Below, piece after piece: positions 36,885 to 38,293 of a stretch of 38,293 nt of DNA. Location: positions 1 to 38,293 of the IMG/VR virus record IMGVR_UViG_3300048908_000089. One strand, written 5' to 3'. The stretch comes from a virus. The translations under genes and the position numbers were made by a program. The notes below the pieces were generated by a model. That model searched no databases. It was not told the DNA's origin and was given only the letters and a program-made list of their open reading frames with translations. Each line of letters starts with the position of its first letter. The first letter of the stretch is position 1.

Positions 36885-38181
36885 CGCATTCCGAATCATT
36901 CCGTACCAGGTGCGCAGTGCGGGCACGGACGTGCCGCCTGAAGAAGTTCAGGCCGCCGTCAACTCGCTTGCGCAGCAGACAACGCTTGCGCTGAACAGCG
37001 TTGCGAGCGATCCGACAGGGCCAGCGGGCGGCGATCTGTCGGGAACGTACCCGAACCCGACTGTATCAGCCGTGCATGCGACTTCCGGCACGATGTCGGG
37101 CGTGGCGATCACTACTGGCTCGATCAACAATACACCGATTGGTGCGACCACGCCGAACACAGGCGCCTTCACGACGGCGACTGCCGGCAGCGTGTTCGCG
37201 TCCGGCGGTGCGGTACCGGCAGTAACCGCCACGGGCACGCAGATTTATAACAGCCCGAATCCGACAGTACAGTTTATCGACTCCATCCGTAGCGCAAACA
37301 ACAAAAACGCGTTCATTCAATGGGGGTTGACGGTCCTGTCAATGGGGTTCGCTAACGACGCCTTTACCGGTTTCGTGAACGCGATCACGATCACGGGCGG
37401 CCAGGGGATCGGTATCAGCGGAATCACGTCCAGTAGCGGCAGCGGCGCATGGGCGCACACGGGCGGGTTCAGCGCGACGGGAGGTATCAATAGTACGGCT
37501 GTCGGGAACACCACGCCGTCAACTGGCGCTTTCACTACGTTGTCCGCATCAAGCGGCATCAATAGCACGGCGATTGGTGCAACCACACCGTCAACCGGTT
37601 CGTTCACAACCTTGGCCGCAAGCGGCGCGGTGAGCGGCGCGGGGTTTACTGCGCGCTTCGCGTCCCCTGGCCCGATTGGCAATACTGCGGCGAGCACCGG
37701 CGCATTCACAACGCTTAGCAGCACAGGAACTTTCACCCCGTCCAGTACGAATGGCATTGTCGGTACGACCACGAACGACAACGCGAATACAGGCAGCGTG
37801 GGCGAGTTGCTCACCGCTACGACCACGGCGACAGCACTTAGCACGGGCGCGGTTGCAAACGCGACCAGCGTTAGTTTGACGGCAGGCGACTGGGACGTGA
37901 CAGGTATAGTGCATTTTCTGCCTGCAGCCGGAACCACGACAACCGTAGTGCAAGCGGGTATCGGCACTACGACGGCCACGTTTCAGATTATTTCAGGCTC
38001 ATTCCTTAACATTCAGTCGATTGCGGCTTCGGTTGTAGGGGTGCAGCAGATTGAAGTTGTGGCGCCGATAACACGGGTTTCACTCGCGAGCACTTCCACG
38101 GTATTTCTGTGCGCGGCTGCAGCGTTCTCAGGGAGCACGATGACGTGCAACGGATTCATCCGTGCACGGCGCGTACGTTGA
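36877..38181 (+). CDS. Tail fibre / appendage protein with repeated beta motif
   Basis: This 434-residue protein starts at ATG 36877, overlapping the peptidase gene by eight bases. The N-terminus (residues 1-45) is a helical anchor, followed by the fibre-collar motif GGDLSGTYPNPTV (51-63). Four copies of a repeat of the type I-N-S-T-A-I-G-A-T-T-P-S-T-G-A-F-T-T-L follow at about 83, 204, 228 and 267, with a unique segment (110-200) between the first and second. A C-terminal jelly-roll-like head starts at SVSLTAGDWDVTGIVHFLPA and ends FIRARRVR. It probably forms a trimeric shaft and receptor-binding tip. No lyase motif was recognised. Confidence 0.75.
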   Translation: MADAFRIIPYQVRSAGTDVPPEEVQAAVNSLAQQTTLALNSVASDPTGPAGGDLSGTYPNPTVSAVHATSGTMSGVAITTGSINNTPIGATTPNTGAFTTATAGSVFASGGAVPAVTATGTQIYNSPNPTVQFIDSIRSANNKNAFIQWGLTVLSMGFANDAFTGFVNAITITGGQGIGISGITSSSGSGAWAHTGGFSATGGINSTAVGNTTPSTGAFTTLSASSGINSTAIGATTPSTGSFTTLAASGAVSGAGFTARFASPGPIGNTAASTGAFTTLSSTGTFTPSSTNGIVGTTTNDNANTGSVGELLTATTTATALSTGAVANATSVSLTAGDWDVTGIVHFLPAAGTTTTVVQAGIGTTTATFQIISGSFLNIQSIAASVVGVQQIEVVAPITRVSLASTSTVFLCAAAAFSGSTMTCNGFIRARRVR

Positions 38182-38204
38182 CTTTTTGCAATAAATGCTA
38201 TACA
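38178..38204 (+). promoter_or_regulatory. Candidate rightward promoter before the capsid region, divergent module copy
   Basis: TTGACT (38178-38183), a 15-base spacer and TATACA (38199-38204), with TTTTGCAATAAATGCTATAC resembling the promoter-leader core but with one extra base. An extended -10 (TGCTATAC) compensates for the short spacer. It lies 29 bases before ATG 38234, so the spacing differs from the 25 bases seen in the other four. Confidence 0.5.
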
Positions 38205-38233
38205 ACCGGCGAAAGCCTAATCAGGGGATTACC

Positions 38234-38293
38234 ATGAAGAAAACCCGTATCGGCGCCCTGATCGGCGCGCTTTTCCCTGGCGTTCAAGGCCAG
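38234..38293 (+). CDS. Partial gene at the right window edge
   Basis: ATG 38234 behind CAGGGGATTACC opens a frame of 20 codons that reaches the window end: MKKTRIGALIGALFPGVQGQ. If the sequence is circular, it continues at position 1 for 14 codons to TGA at 43-45, ending just before the capsid SD, giving a 34-residue basic peptide. If the sequence is not circular, it is the start of a longer gene such as a missing scaffold protein. No family can be assigned. Confidence 0.5.
   Translation, partial: MKKTRIGALIGALFPGVQGQ

Noticed and set aside
37317-37979. Leftward frame of 220 codons opposite the tail fibre
   Set aside because: Open because of Thr/Gly/Ala codon composition of the fibre; no SD and no family signal.
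1-38293. Integrase, tRNA genes, diversity-generating retroelement, phage RNA polymerase, spanins
   Set aside because: I looked for their hallmark motifs in the translated frames and saw none; absence by eye is not proof, particularly for tRNAs.

Overview
The window reads as the genome of a podovirus-like tailed phage of a Gram-negative, GC-rich host, probably a betaproteobacterium of the Burkholderia/Paraburkholderia type. The host guess is an inference from base composition, codon use, canonical Shine-Dalgarno (SD) sites and a GH19 endolysin. No bacterial chromosomal genes, tRNA, rRNA, integrase or CRISPR were seen.

Layout. (1) A late, rightward module runs from about 30.3 kb to the right edge and appears to continue at position 1. 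It contains a virion protein, large terminase (31186-33186), four tiny basic genes, portal (33869-36049), a jelly-roll-like structural protein, a minimal M48-like metallopeptidase and a tail fibre (36877-38181). At the left edge it resumes with an N4-gp56-like major capsid protein (78-1595), head-tail adaptor, beta-propeller nozzle, glycine-rich adhesin, lysis genes (GH19 endolysin, holin), an AspH-like dioxygenase plus cupin, three ejection proteins, a PurD-like ATP-grasp enzyme and a TerS-like protein (to 14652). (2) A leftward replication module runs from 22989 to 14591. It holds a Cas4-like nuclease (DUF2800 type), ssDNA-binding protein (DUF2815 type), small DPPY methyltransferase, family A DNA polymerase, VRR-NUC nuclease and SNF2 helicase, with many ATGA/TAATG-coupled start-stop pairs. 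(3) A rightward early module (23118-29236) holds small membrane proteins, two HTH regulators, a secreted beta-barrel-like protein, an Ala/Ser/Trp repeat protein, an AlpA-like regulator, a PP-loop (PAPS-reductase-like) enzyme and a primase-polymerase/helicase. That last gene is followed by an iteron and cruciform array, a candidate origin. A three-gene leftward mini-operon (29744-29284) faces this module across a terminator.

The modules close into a circle: early operons diverge at about 23.05 kb, late and early transcription converge at about 14.6 kb, and the late cluster spans the window ends. This suggests a complete, circularly permuted genome of about 38.3 kb, or nearly so.

The most interesting regulatory signal is a promoter-leader module with core TTTTGCAWTTGCTATAGT. 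Four copies occur, each with exactly 25 nt between the -10 hexamer and the start codon of a small gene; a divergent fifth copy precedes the capsid region. Other points worth a second look are the iteron/cruciform array, a group of metabolism-like enzymes within virion genes, the M48-like peptidase in the head cluster, the predicted outer-membrane protein, and a W-x-D-A-P motif shared by an ejection protein and an antisense membrane microprotein.
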